Shown: piece after piece, positions 9,125 to 18,496 of the stretch | Numbering within the stretch: the stretch's first letter is position 1 | Layout of the letters: the number at the start of each line of letters is the position of its first letter | Source of the DNA: Candidatus Saccharimonadota bacterium | GTDB taxonomy: Bacteria; Patescibacteriota; Saccharimonadia; Saccharimonadales; UBA4665 | Assembly: GCA_027325485.1 (NCBI GenBank) | Contig: DAIEFN010000003.1 | Location: 1-64,000 of the forward strand | Length of the DNA: 64,000 nucleotides | Direction: 5' to 3' | Notes under the pieces: generated by a model | Told to the model about the DNA's origin: nothing | Databases searched by the model: none | What the model saw: the letters and a program-made list of their open reading frames with translations, nothing else | Made by a program: the position numbers and the translations under genes

Positions 9125-9930
9125 ACCGGTTTTGACCTCTTCTTAGTTGGTGCTAATTTAGTTTTCGGTTCGATTGCCGAAAGCGTCAGTTCAGTGCGCG
9201 CCCGAGCATACGAGCAAAACTCGCAAATGCCACCCATGGCTGCCGTACCAACTGGAGGCATCTTAGCATCATCTAGCGTTGCTTTCATCCGGATTAAGGT
9301 CGGCTCAATCCAAGTATCGTCACCCTTATACGGGATAACCTTTGTCACAAAATCTACCTTATCAAAAAAGCCATCAGCCTTAACGACTGCATTGGTATAA
9401 ACAAAGTACCCGACGTCCGAGACTTTAAGATTATTACGTCGTAGTAACCACTGGTAAACTTCCAGCTGGCGCTTATAGCTAATCTGCCAATCGCTATCAA
9501 TTGAGACGCCCTGCTCTTTAGCGGTCGCCTTATAGTCGACTACAATAGCTTGACCGCTTGAATCAACCCACAGGTCATCAATTGCCCCAAAGACCCATAA
9601 ACTGGTCGGCTCATGTAGCGCAGTAACACCTGTGAAATTTTGGCGCCAAACATTAAGCATATCGTGCTGCATGGGTACAGCATCAATTGAGAATTCCTTC
9701 ATTAAGGGATGTGGTTCAGCTTTGGCGCGGTATGTATCAAATTCTCTTTTAAATAGCTCATCAATCGCCTTATTAATGTTAAAAGGTGGTGACGATGGTC
9801 GAGTAATTTTTAGTTTGGCGTCAAGCCAAAAGCAACGCGGGCACTGCATAAACAGCTCTATCTTGCTGCGTGATACCTTAAACGGTTCAGTTTGGCCCAC
9901 CTCGTAGGGTTTATTTCTATGTGACGCCAT
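9121..9930 (-). CDS. PD-(D/E)XK (RecB/Cas4-like) nuclease family protein
   Basis: 269 residues. The core has the DDLWVDSSGQAIVVDYKAT segment, matching the D...(D/E)xK active site of RecB-type nucleases. Cysteines occur as two CxxC pairs, CPRC at residues 30-33 and CEFC near residue 237. Flanking Cys of this kind often bind a 4Fe-4S cluster in Cas4, AddB and related proteins, though those usually have one N-terminal and three C-terminal Cys. No cas genes or CRISPR repeats are nearby, so Cas4 is unlikely. It overlaps serS by ATGA with a UGA stop. A role in DNA end processing is inferred only. Confidence 0.7.
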   Translation of the reverse strand: MASHRNKPYEVGQTEPFKVSRSKIELFMQCPRCFWLDAKLKITRPSSPPFNINKAIDELFKREFDTYRAKAEPHPLMKEFSIDAVPMQHDMLNVWRQNFTGVTALHEPTSLWVFGAIDDLWVDSSGQAIVVDYKATAKEQGVSIDSDWQISYKRQLEVYQWLLRRNNLKVSDVGYFVYTNAVVKADGFFDKVDFVTKVIPYKGDDTWIEPTLIRMKATLDDAKMPPVGTAAMGGICEFCSYARARTELTLSAIEPKTKLAPTKKRSKPV

Positions 9931-10132
9931 ATGTTGCTCTAATTGTAGCAGGTACAGCTCTTAGGTGAGGTTGTTTTCCGCTAACGCAGATTCAAGTTAA
10001 ACCTAGCAGGGCTTAACATTTGTTTGATTTAATTAATATTTGTCTAATGAATAGCTAGCAGCTAGACCATCTGACAACCTTAAAAAACACAATTCCATAC
10101 GACAGAATTCAAGTTATTTTTAATAATTATGC

Positions 10133-10138
10133 TAAAAT
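10133..10138 (+). promoter_or_regulatory. Candidate -10 box for the Fic-like gene
   Basis: TAAAAT lies 6 nt before the ATG at 10145, which would give a transcript starting at or next to the start codon. No clear -35 hexamer is seen 16-19 nt upstream. Confidence 0.35.
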
Positions 10139-10144
10139 TGTCGC

Positions 10145-11140
10145 ATGGATATAACTTTGAATAAGAATAGTTCCTATGTTTTGCTGCAACTTTTAAGGGG
10201 TAAACAAACTGCGACTGGCATTAAAGAACTCATTCCGAGCACCGATATTCGAACGATCCAACGTGGCTTAACACGACTTAGCGATTTAGGCGTTGCTATC
10301 AGAAGTGGCACTAATCATCCAACCTATACACTAAATTACGAAGCGCTGCTCCATACCAACATAGCAGATAAGCTACTTGAGAATCCCGAGCGACCAGAAA
10401 GCCTATTTAACGTCGGTTTTCTAAACTGGCTCGATTCTCTATCGAGCACGGATTTAGATCGGATATTTACTCCTGAAAAACTTGCCCAGAAACAAAAAAA
10501 TCAAAATAAATTAATGACAGCTAAAGATTTAGAGTACCTCACTGTTGAGTTGTCGTGGAAATCCTCTGCTCTAGAAGGAAACACCTACACCCTGCTCGAT
10601 ACGCAACTGCTGTTATTGGAGGGTGTAAAAGCTAAGAATAGAACTGAGTTCGAGACCCAGATGATATTCAACCACAAAAATGCAATTGCCTTCATTGTTA
10701 AGAATAAAGAATTATTTGAAGATAAAGTTGCGTTCAGTACTTTAGAGGAACTCCATAAAATCATTGGTTACAACCTGGGCATTAAGAAAGGTATACGAAA
10801 GAAACTTGTAAAGATCACGGCGAGTAACTATATTCCCGTAGCAAATCCACGCCAACTAAGGGAATATGCCGACTTAGTTTTGGCGGTCATTAGTCGAACC
10901 CATGCTCCATTTGCGCGCGTGCTGCTCGCACTAGCCCTCATACCCTATCTGCAAATCTTCGAGGATGGCAATAAACGCGCCGGTCGAATGATGGCTAACG
11001 CTTTAATGATCTCAGCCGTCGGTAGTGGTTTTAGTCTGCGCAGAGTAAGCCCCCGACAATTAGCACTTGCCTACCTGTCATTTTATGAATTTAACAGTAT
11101 GTCCGCTTTATCTAAAATTCTTCAAGCTGAACTCGTCTAG
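10145..11140 (+). CDS. Fic-domain protein with N-terminal winged-helix, altered catalytic motif
   Basis: 331 residues. Residues 1-75 look like a winged-helix DNA-binding domain. The Fic domain follows, with an N-terminal inhibitory-helix motif SSALEGN near residue 138 (consensus S/TxxxE-G/N) and the core loop QIFEDGNKRAGR near residue 272. In canonical Fic AMP-transferases the loop is HxFxD/EGNG/KRxxR; here the catalytic His is Gln (codon caa) while the anion-binding GNKRxxR is intact. It may therefore be inactive in AMP transfer or act by another chemistry, perhaps as a sensor-regulator. It is the only plus-strand gene between the window start and 24 kb and is probably accessory. Confidence 0.8.
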   Translation: MDITLNKNSSYVLLQLLRGKQTATGIKELIPSTDIRTIQRGLTRLSDLGVAIRSGTNHPTYTLNYEALLHTNIADKLLENPERPESLFNVGFLNWLDSLSSTDLDRIFTPEKLAQKQKNQNKLMTAKDLEYLTVELSWKSSALEGNTYTLLDTQLLLLEGVKAKNRTEFETQMIFNHKNAIAFIVKNKELFEDKVAFSTLEELHKIIGYNLGIKKGIRKKLVKITASNYIPVANPRQLREYADLVLAVISRTHAPFARVLLALALIPYLQIFEDGNKRAGRMMANALMISAVGSGFSLRRVSPRQLALAYLSFYEFNSMSALSKILQAELV

Positions 11141-11188
11141 ACTAGATTACTTATATATACTTTATCTACTTTTTAGTGGGTATATTTC

Positions 11189-11836
11189 TTAAGTGAGGTT
11201 GTTTTCGTCCCAACCAATAATAATGTCTGCGAGCTGCTGTGGCGTTCTTGCCAGCACAGTTGGCTGATGCTGCAAGAGCAACTGCTCCGTGTTGTACCCC
11301 CAAGACACAGCAATAACTGGCATCTCAACTAATCTTGCGGCTTCAATGTCACGAACTTCATCGCCTACATAAACTGTAGTGTCATGGCTCAGTCGATTGC
11401 TTTTTAGGACTTTCTTAATCAGACGGCTTTTCTTAAACAAACCGGCACCACCGTACACCTTTTTAAACTCCCCCACTAGGCCACGACTAGCTAGAAAGCG
11501 CTCAACATTACGAGTGCTGTTGCTTGTTACGATATACAGCTCGAACTTGGCTTGGTTCAGTCGGGCTAGCGCCTCCTCCATGCCCTCAAACAACGGCACG
11601 GCATGAATATCTTTAGCCATTATGTTACGGCCTTTTTTAATCAGCCATGCTCCTTGCCAGCGAGGAATATCGAGTAGTCTAATCGCTTCGCGTAAACCAA
11701 TGTGTTGATTGCGCATGGCGTGAATATTATTAATATCTGCCAGCTCCGCTTTCTTCGTCACCCGGTACGCAATATCCATTACCGCTGCGAAACTGTCAGC
11801 GATAGTGCCATCAAAATCGAATATAACCGCACGCAT
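11189..11836 (-). CDS. HAD-superfamily phosphatase (Gph-like)
   Basis: 215 residues. Motif I is DFDGTIADS at residues 7-15, motif II is the VTSNSTR segment near residue 104, and motif III/IV includes a Lys followed by YVGDEVRDIEAA near 156. An alpha-helical cap between motifs I and II places it with phosphoglycolate phosphatase-like subfamily I enzymes. It hydrolyses a small phosphate ester; the substrate is not predictable. It follows the ABC permease gene, with a gap of about 23 bp. Confidence 0.85.
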   Translation of the reverse strand: MRAVIFDFDGTIADSFAAVMDIAYRVTKKAELADINNIHAMRNQHIGLREAIRLLDIPRWQGAWLIKKGRNIMAKDIHAVPLFEGMEEALARLNQAKFELYIVTSNSTRNVERFLASRGLVGEFKKVYGGAGLFKKSRLIKKVLKSNRLSHDTTVYVGDEVRDIEAARLVEMPVIAVSWGYNTEQLLLQHQPTVLARTPQQLADIIIGWDENNLT

Positions 11837-11859
11837 ATTTATGTCAGCATAAGCTTATC

Positions 11860-13149
11860 TTATTCGGTACGCAAGGCTTCAATTGGATCTAGTTTAGCTG
11901 CTTTGCGGGCTGGTAGCAGACCAGCAACAGTAGCTATTAAGGTCAAAAACACGATTAAAGCGAGCATTTGCGTCGGGCGAAAAACAAGCAGATGACTACT
12001 GCCAAAATCAATTTGGCGGGCAATCCAGGGATTAAGTAGCATACCGGCAACTATTGCCACGCCACTCCCTAATAAAGCACCGATGACGCCAATCCAAGCC
12101 GCTTCAACAATAAACAAACGGCTGACCACGCGGCTACTCATGCCCAAGGCTTTCATGAGTCCAATCTCTCTGGTTCGTTCCAGCACGCTAATGTATTGAG
12201 TGTTTACGACTCCAAAGAACGATGCAATTAGAGCAATAAAGCCAAACACTAAGATAATAATTTGGAGTACGTTAACTATTTGCGTAATGGTAGCTTGTAA
12301 ATCCTTTGCACTCATCGCACCATATCCTGCCGCCTTAATAGCGTTTTCGACAGTACTTAATTTAGCCGGGTTGGTCCCGTCTTGAACGCGTACCGTAGCG
12401 CTTAGATAGCGGTTGAAGTTAACCGTTCCGTTGTTGACATATGAATAGATCGCCTGGGCATCATTAGGGTTCACTAGAAGCGTGGTATTAATGTTGCCCG
12501 GGTTAATGAGGGTCGAAGGACTTGTTAAGACTGCGGCTACATTAAACTGCTTAGCCTCAATGCCACCGAGCGTTTGTCTGACTACGACAGTTATTGTTTT
12601 GCCAATAGAAGCGTTGGCGTTCTTAAAACCGAGCAGACTAATATAATCATCTGGTAAAACGACTTCGCCGGCCGCTAGTTGCCCATTGACGCTACCTGCT
12701 GCAAATTGATGAGTCACATACGGATCATAGGCTGAAGTTGAGCCAGTATATTTGCCGCTATTCTGGGTCGAGATATAAAGTGCTGCTGTCGAGTAGTCCT
12801 CAAAGACCGAATCGACGCCTGGGATCTTAGCTAGACGGCTCAGATCAGACTGACTCAGTTCTTCAATTAAGAAATTACGTCCAACCGATGTGTAGTCGGT
12901 GTTATAGAGTTGCGGTTTGTCGCTACCGTTGCGGCTTAATAAGCTCGTGCTTTTCGTAACAACTAAAGAGCTGGGATCAAAATTAGTGTCAACTAATTTA
13001 GCGCCGTAGGCTCTGGCGCCATTCGCAGCAGCTAAGGTAGCCGTTAACGTAAAACCGCCTACCGCTAAGGCTAATGCGGTCAGCATTGTTCTAACTTTTG
13101 CCTGACGCAGCGAGCGGGCACTACGCAGTAAGATATCGCGCCAACTCAT
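11860..13149 (-). CDS. MacB/FtsX-type ABC transporter permease
   Basis: 429 residues. There is an N-terminal membrane helix (about residues 20-45), an extracellular MacB_PCD-like domain of about 230 residues rich in beta strands, and three C-terminal helices with the MKALGMSSRVV and LLPARKAAKLDPIEALR sequences typical of the FtsX/MacB C-terminal domain. It overlaps the stop of its ATPase gene as ATGA. Such pairs are mechanotransmitters or export peptides, lipoproteins or antibiotics; the cargo is not known here. Confidence 0.88.
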   Translation of the reverse strand: MSWRDILLRSARSLRQAKVRTMLTALALAVGGFTLTATLAAANGARAYGAKLVDTNFDPSSLVVTKSTSLLSRNGSDKPQLYNTDYTSVGRNFLIEELSQSDLSRLAKIPGVDSVFEDYSTAALYISTQNSGKYTGSTSAYDPYVTHQFAAGSVNGQLAAGEVVLPDDYISLLGFKNANASIGKTITVVVRQTLGGIEAKQFNVAAVLTSPSTLINPGNINTTLLVNPNDAQAIYSYVNNGTVNFNRYLSATVRVQDGTNPAKLSTVENAIKAAGYGAMSAKDLQATITQIVNVLQIIILVFGFIALIASFFGVVNTQYISVLERTREIGLMKALGMSSRVVSRLFIVEAAWIGVIGALLGSGVAIVAGMLLNPWIARQIDFGSSHLLVFRPTQMLALIVFLTLIATVAGLLPARKAAKLDPIEALRTE

Positions 13150-13832
13150 TCTTTAATAACTCCTTCAATCTTCTCGACGCTGCCATCTTTAATCATGACC
13201 CGGATATCACAGCGCTTCGCAATGTCTTGATCGTGCGTCACGATTACTAAAGCCGTACCGTGTTTACGGTGTAAATCAAACAGTAGGTTAATGACCTTAT
13301 CTCCTGTTGCGCTGTCTAAGTTACCGGTTGGTTCATCAGCTAATATAATTTTTGGATTACTGACAATTGCCCGCGCAATCGCTAGGCGTTGTTTCTCGCC
13401 ACCTGAGAGCGTAACAGCCTTACTTTTTATCTTGTCAAGCAAATCAACTTGCTTTAAAGCCTCTTCAATCTTCTGTCGTCGTTGCGCTACCGGTACCCGG
13501 TTAATTTCAAGTGGCAAAGCTACGTTTTGGTAACATGTCTGGTTTGGCTCCACGAAAAATGATTGAAAGACAAAGCCTAAATCTTGGCTGCGGTAATCAT
13601 CCATCTCGCGCTTACTTAATTGCGTTAAGTTTCGGCCGAGAATAATAACCTCACCGCTGGTTGGCCGATCTAGGCCACCAATTAAATGAAGCAATGTAGA
13701 TTTACCGGAACCACTCTTACCGATGATGGCAATGGTCTTAGTTTGTTCCAGCTTTAAATTTATATCCCGCACCGCTTGCATGGTGCTGTCTTTTTTGCCG
13801 TAAACTTTGCTTAAGTTGCGTGTCTCAATCAT
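13146..13832 (-). CDS. ABC transporter ATPase (LolD/MacB type)
   Basis: 228 residues with Walker A GKSGSGKSTLLH near 38, the family-typical FVFQSFF Q-loop near 90, signature LSGGEKQRLAIARAI near 143, Walker B ILADEPTGNLD near 164 and switch His VTHDQD. It terminates with UGA inside the ATGA overlap with the permease at 13146-13149, so the two subunits are coupled. Confidence 0.92.
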   Translation of the reverse strand: MIETRNLSKVYGKKDSTMQAVRDINLKLEQTKTIAIIGKSGSGKSTLLHLIGGLDRPTSGEVIILGRNLTQLSKREMDDYRSQDLGFVFQSFFVEPNQTCYQNVALPLEINRVPVAQRRQKIEEALKQVDLLDKIKSKAVTLSGGEKQRLAIARAIVSNPKIILADEPTGNLDSATGDKVINLLFDLHRKHGTALVIVTHDQDIAKRCDIRVMIKDGSVEKIEGVIKE

Positions 13833-13902
13833 GGTCGCGCTTTAACTATAGCGACACCTGAGAACTTAAGCTAGCTCTTACTTGGCAAGCCAAAGCTTAT
13901 TC

Positions 13903-14274
13903 TCAGTTTTCAAGTTCGCGGATTTTGTCGTGATTTAGGCCGTAGTAATGACCAATTTCGTGCCAAAGTGTGTGGCGGATATTTTCCTTAAGCTCAGCAA
14001 TGTTATTACTCGCCATCTCAAGGGGCAGTTTAAAGATTGTAATCTTATCGGGCAGAATTCGCGTCTGACCTTGCCGATAAGCTAATGGAACGCCCTCATA
14101 AAGACCAAACAACGTCTGGTCATGCCTTAGTTTTAAGCGCTCCCTTTGCTCAGCATCTGGCTCATAAGCATAGATAATTGCAACATTGGCAATGTTTTTA
14201 GCATGTTCACCAGGTAAACTCTCAAGCGCCTCAACGGTCAGTGACTGGAACAAATCATCATCAACATTAATCAT
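13903..14274 (-). CDS. Small zincin-like metallopeptidase
   Basis: 123 residues with HEIGHYYGLNHDKIRELE at the C-terminus, the HExxHxxGxxH-type zinc site of the short single-domain zincin family (PF06262-like). Members are cytoplasmic and widespread but of unsettled function. It follows lysS on the same strand with a gap of 9 bp and is likely in its operon. Confidence 0.75.
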   Translation of the reverse strand: MINVDDDLFQSLTVEALESLPGEHAKNIANVAIIYAYEPDAEQRERLKLRHDQTLFGLYEGVPLAYRQGQTRILPDKITIFKLPLEMASNNIAELKENIRHTLWHEIGHYYGLNHDKIRELEN

Positions 14275-14283
14275 CGTGACTAG

Positions 14284-15795
14284 CTAAAGATTAGCTTCCG
14301 GATAGAAAGCTTTGCTATTCGGGTCAACTTCACGGCGCAGTTGCGGGAAAGGCACACCTTCACGCGCGCTAACACCTTCCAAGAGCCAGAAGACACGTTC
14401 ACTAAAACCAAGTCCGCAAGCTGGTGGCATGCCGTACTCCAGCATTTCAATGAAATCAATATCCATCATCATTGCTTCTTTGTCGCCATTGGCGCGTAAC
14501 TTCTGTTGTTCTAAGAAGCGCTGGTATTGCTCAAGTGGGTCGTTAAGCTCTGAGAAACCATTGCTGACTTCACTGCCCGCAAAGACAGCCTGAAAACGCT
14601 GCGTGGTATTTGGCCGATCCGGATTGAGTTTAGCAAGTGGACTAATAAATAGCGGGACGTCAACCAACCAAATCGGGCCGGCAACTTTAGCACGGATGCT
14701 TTTCCACAACTTATCGATGCCACGCGCTAGATTATCGCTGTCGGCTACTTCAAGATGATGCTTTCTCAGTAAGTCTTTAACCTGCTCAATGCTACAGTTG
14801 AAGACATCTAGGCCATCATAGTGCTTCGCGATAGTTTCAGCGTAGTCCCACTCTTCCCATTCGGCGTCTAAGTTAACCTCAAAGTCACCAATCTTAAACT
14901 CCAGCTTACCAAAAGTTTGCCCAACGATTGTTTTAAACATTTCAGTTTGGAGTTTCATACCATCGCGCCAATCGGCAAAGGCCCAATACCATTCCATCGC
15001 AACGTGTTCAGGCAGATGTTCATCACTGTAGTTTTCGTTTCTAAAGCGCGGGCCAATATCGTAGACCTTTTCATAGCCGGCGCCAATTAAACGCTTTAGC
15101 GGTAGTTCATGACTAATCCTAAGATAAAAATCCTCATCAAGGGCATCCATATGTGTTACAAATGGGTTGGCATCAGCGCCACCGGTCGTATGCTCAAGTA
15201 CCGGCACGTTAATCTCTATGAAAGCGCGGGTATTTAAGAAGTCACGGGTTGCTTGCCAGAATTGGCTACGCCGGACAAAACGCTCTCTCACCTCCGGATT
15301 AACGTTCATATCAACGTAACGTCTTCTTAGGCGTTCTTCCTTATTAGTGAAGCCTTCTCTACCAATTGGTAGTGGACGCAAGCTTTTAGCGAGAAGCCGA
15401 AGTTTACTAACTTGAACTGAAAGCTCTCCAGTCTTACTCTTTAGCAATTCACCGCTGGCAGATACAAAGTCACCACTATCAAGGAGCGGTATTTCAGCAA
15501 AGCCAAGTTGTGAGCTGCTTGGCTCAAGTGCTTCTAAACCCTGTTCGCTCAAGATGAGCTGTAGTTGACCACTCTGATCACGAATGACAATAAAGGCAAT
15601 CTTACCTAGTTTACGCACACCAACAATGCGGCCTACTAGAGATACTTGTTGGTGTTCTAGCTCATCAAAACGCTCTGTAACCTCTTTTAGGCTATGGCTA
15701 CGTTCAACATGCGCTGGATAAGGATTAATCCCCAGTTTCTTTAGGTCTTCTAGTTTGCGTAGACGTTCTTTTCGCAGTTCGGCAATAGTTGCCAT
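14284..15795 (-). CDS. lysS: Lysyl-tRNA synthetase, class II
   Basis: 503 residues. The N-terminal OB-fold anticodon-binding domain (about 55-150) contains the VSLVGRIVGVRKLGKIAF segment. The class II core has motif 2 DIGPRFRNENYSDEHLPEH and the C-terminal motif 3 PACGLGFSERVFWLLEG. It attaches lysine to tRNA-Lys. A greA gene lies upstream on the same strand, about 95 bp away. Confidence 0.95.
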   Translation of the reverse strand: MATIAELRKERLRKLEDLKKLGINPYPAHVERSHSLKEVTERFDELEHQQVSLVGRIVGVRKLGKIAFIVIRDQSGQLQLILSEQGLEALEPSSSQLGFAEIPLLDSGDFVSASGELLKSKTGELSVQVSKLRLLAKSLRPLPIGREGFTNKEERLRRRYVDMNVNPEVRERFVRRSQFWQATRDFLNTRAFIEINVPVLEHTTGGADANPFVTHMDALDEDFYLRISHELPLKRLIGAGYEKVYDIGPRFRNENYSDEHLPEHVAMEWYWAFADWRDGMKLQTEMFKTIVGQTFGKLEFKIGDFEVNLDAEWEEWDYAETIAKHYDGLDVFNCSIEQVKDLLRKHHLEVADSDNLARGIDKLWKSIRAKVAGPIWLVDVPLFISPLAKLNPDRPNTTQRFQAVFAGSEVSNGFSELNDPLEQYQRFLEQQKLRANGDKEAMMMDIDFIEMLEYGMPPACGLGFSERVFWLLEGVSAREGVPFPQLRREVDPNSKAFYPEANL

Positions 15796-15889
15796 AGTGC
15801 CACACTCATATATCTATTAGTTTAGCTTAATCAAATTATAGTATACGTTAAGCTAACTGCCACAAACTAAACTTAATTTTTGATCTGCC

Positions 15890-16357
15890 TTAAACGATTT
15901 CAGCAATTTTATAGACAGTACTCTCAACCGGAGTGTTGATCTCAACTTCGTCTTTTTCGTGCTTGCCAAGTAGTGCTTTGCCAATTGGCGATTCGTCACT
16001 AATCTTGCCATTTAAAGGATCAGCTTCAACCGTACCCACAATTTGAAATTCTTTAGTAGTACCATCATCGCTCTTGAGCCTGACTTTTGATCCAAGTTGG
16101 ACTTTAGCGCTACCATGTGGCGTCTTAATTAGCTCGACGTTTTGGAGGATGTGTTCAATCTCGGAAATACGTGACTCGTTACGCTCTTGAGCGGCACGGG
16201 CAGATTGGTATTCACTATTCTCGGATAAGTCACCAAACTCTCTGGCAGTTCTAATGCTCTCGGCAATTTCAGCACGCTCAGCAATCAAGCTATCAAGCTC
16301 GAGTGTTAGCTCTTCAATGCCCTCTTTGGTCAGATGAAATGTTTTCTTAACTACCAT
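15890..16357 (-). CDS. greA: Transcription elongation factor GreA
   Basis: 155 residues, close to the usual 158. The N-terminal coiled coil has the acidic tip in AREFGDLSENSEYQSA, which reaches the RNA polymerase active site and promotes cleavage of backtracked RNA. The C-terminal FKBP-like domain ends in ESTVYKIAEIV. It lies 10 bp downstream of proS. Confidence 0.95.
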   Translation of the reverse strand: MVVKKTFHLTKEGIEELTLELDSLIAERAEIAESIRTAREFGDLSENSEYQSARAAQERNESRISEIEHILQNVELIKTPHGSAKVQLGSKVRLKSDDGTTKEFQIVGTVEADPLNGKISDESPIGKALLGKHEKDEVEINTPVESTVYKIAEIV

Positions 16358-16367
16358 ACTATTTAGG

Positions 16368-17654
16368 TTAATCCTTTCTCTTCTTCTGGGATGTACCCTT
16401 GTCTTTAGTGTCGCTTACTAGTTCAAGCAAAGCCGTCAAATTCAAATGCTTTAATGTGTCGCTGGTTCTAGCTTTGATTTCGTAGTGTCCGTTTTCGATA
16501 AACTGTTCGCTAACTACTACTCGCCATGGAATTCCCATCAGATCTGCATCAGCGAACTTTTCACCGGGACGAACATCTCGGTCATCATATATTACCGCAA
16601 CCCCGTTGCCTGTCAATATATTATACAACTCATCGGCAGCTGAAATAGTTTTCTCTTTACCAATAGCTAATAAATAGACGCTTGCCGGAGCAATGTTTGG
16701 GTGCCAAATAAGTCCCCGTTCGTCGTTAAAATGCTCAGCAATGACGCCCATTAAGCGGCTAACTCCAATCCCATAAGAGCTCAGATATACTGGCTGTTTT
16801 TTACCAAACTCATCGTTAAAGTAGACATCCATCTGCTCTCCCTTAATTGCCCCGAAATTAAAGATATTGCCGACTTCTGCAGCCTTAACTTGTTTAAGAT
16901 CCGACTTATTGAGCCCAAGCTGAGCTAATATTTCGTCGTTATACACCTCTTCGTTAACCGCTATGCGTTTCGACTCATCAACATATATCGTGTCCTCACC
17001 ACTCGCAGTCACCGTCTGAAACTCGTGGCTAAATTGCGTAAATGAACCACCTGAAGCGAACGTCACATAAGTACTTTCGCCGAGCCCAACGCGCTCAAAA
17101 ACGCGTAGATAAGCTTCTTTGGTGCGGTTATAGAACTCATCTAGCTCATCTTGATTGCGCGAGAAAGTGTACATGTCCTTCATGATGAACTCGCGTCCAC
17201 GCATGACACCACTTTTAGCCCTCAGTTCGTTCCTAAATTTTGTTTGGAATTGGTAGACACTAGCTGGTAAATCACGATAACTAGTAATTCGTGAGCGGGC
17301 CATCATCATGATTGGCTCTTCATGACTCCAGCCAAAACCAACATCAGCGCCGTTTTTAAGCTGGCTCTTAAACCAGATGTCCACTACCTTGTCATCCCAG
17401 CGACCAGTTGGCCTCCAGGTATCCTTAGATTGAAGTGAGGTCATCAAAAGCTCAAGCGATCCTAGAGCGTTCATCTCTTCTCTGATGATTGTTTTAATAT
17501 TCTCAATCACTCTCAATCCTAGTGGCAAATAAGAATAGGCCCCAGCCATTTCTTTATGAATATAGCCGGCTCGAATTAACAGTTTGGCATTAATCGCCTG
17601 CTCTTCAGCTGGGACATTTTTAAGTGTCTTCGTTATATTCTGACTTAGTCGCAT
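16368..17654 (-). CDS. proS: Prolyl-tRNA synthetase without editing insertion
   Basis: 428 residues. Class II motifs are visible: motif 1 around AGAYSYLPLGLRVIENI, motif 2 FRNELRAKSGVMRGREFIMKD, and motif 3 SSYGIGVSRLMGVIAEH. The roughly 180-residue INS editing domain that sits between motifs 2 and 3 in long bacterial ProRS is absent, giving a compact enzyme. Mischarged Ala-tRNA-Pro would then need a free-standing editing factor or go uncorrected. The C-terminal anticodon-binding domain is present. Confidence 0.94.
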   Translation of the reverse strand: MRLSQNITKTLKNVPAEEQAINAKLLIRAGYIHKEMAGAYSYLPLGLRVIENIKTIIREEMNALGSLELLMTSLQSKDTWRPTGRWDDKVVDIWFKSQLKNGADVGFGWSHEEPIMMMARSRITSYRDLPASVYQFQTKFRNELRAKSGVMRGREFIMKDMYTFSRNQDELDEFYNRTKEAYLRVFERVGLGESTYVTFASGGSFTQFSHEFQTVTASGEDTIYVDESKRIAVNEEVYNDEILAQLGLNKSDLKQVKAAEVGNIFNFGAIKGEQMDVYFNDEFGKKQPVYLSSYGIGVSRLMGVIAEHFNDERGLIWHPNIAPASVYLLAIGKEKTISAADELYNILTGNGVAVIYDDRDVRPGEKFADADLMGIPWRVVVSEQFIENGHYEIKARTSDTLKHLNLTALLELVSDTKDKGTSQKKRKD

Positions 17655-17698
17655 AACTTGCTACCTGTTAAAACTTCCCTAGTTTTACTTAGTTTAAC

Positions 17699-18493
17699 CT
17701 ATCGATTAGTTAACACAAACAGATAGACAAAAGCGACCGCATTTTTAATGGCATGGAGGAATATTCCCGGCCATAAAGTTTTAGTCTTCTGCTTTACATA
17801 AACTAATACTAAGCTCAGGACGAATACGTCTAAAGCACCAATCCAAAACAAGCCACTACTGCCCCCTTCCGGCAAGTGAGCTGCCGCAAACAATACGCTA
17901 GTCAATATACCAGCGTAAATTACTGGCATCGATTTTTTTAAGCCTTCAAAGACAAAACCTCGAAACAGAAGTTCTTCTGCTATTGGTGGCAAAATAACTA
18001 AGCTTATGAAGGTCAGGACCAGCTGAGAGCTACCATGTACTGAATTAAAACCAATATTTTGAGCCTGATTTAGATTGAGACCATGAATAAGGTGGGTTGC
18101 AATACCGATCACTACTAAATAAATCACAAGATAGACTGGGTAAGCTATTAGCGCAATTCCACCGTCTTTAAGTCTCAAACGCTTAAAACCAATGGCTGCT
18201 AATGTTTTGCCATAACGACGTAGTAGAGCCCAAAGCAGCGCAATGATTAAGCCTTCAAATAAAAGTACGAACAAGAATTGCCCGCTGACTGAATTGCTGA
18301 GCCAATTGTTAGCAAATGTCGCATTCCACCCTCTGATAGCCGCATACAAAGACAAAATTATACTGGTGGCGAACTGACTAATAAAAAAGACTGCCCCTGC
18401 AATTAAGATAATGACAATCGGTAGCAGCCATTTAGGAATATGCTCCCAAGGACGAGCGGAAGAGTGCCAGAATGAAGTTTCTTGCTTCGCCAT
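17699..18493 (-). CDS. CPBP-family intramembrane protease
   Basis: 264 residues, hydrophobic, with about seven membrane helices. The CPBP/Abi (CAAX protease and bacteriocin-processing) motifs are present: EELLFRGFVFEGL near residue 168, then FAAAHL near 202 and a late His-containing helix (FLHAIKNA). These Glu and His residues form the active site in the Rce1/CPBP group. It follows the RseP-like protease gene by 3 bp, so two intramembrane proteases are encoded together. Confidence 0.85.
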   Translation of the reverse strand: MAKQETSFWHSSARPWEHIPKWLLPIVIILIAGAVFFISQFATSIILSLYAAIRGWNATFANNWLSNSVSGQFLFVLLFEGLIIALLWALLRRYGKTLAAIGFKRLRLKDGGIALIAYPVYLVIYLVVIGIATHLIHGLNLNQAQNIGFNSVHGSSQLVLTFISLVILPPIAEELLFRGFVFEGLKKSMPVIYAGILTSVLFAAAHLPEGGSSGLFWIGALDVFVLSLVLVYVKQKTKTLWPGIFLHAIKNAVAFVYLFVLTNR

Positions 18494-18496
18494 GAC

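Noticed and set aside
9121-9930. Cas4 nuclease of a CRISPR system
   Set aside because: No repeats, spacers or other cas genes occur in the window, and the Cys arrangement differs from Cas4.
13146-13149. UGA recoding as in Gracilibacteria
   Set aside because: UGA serves as stop in several ATGA overlaps (13146, 53497, 61880) and in def, and RF2 is encoded.
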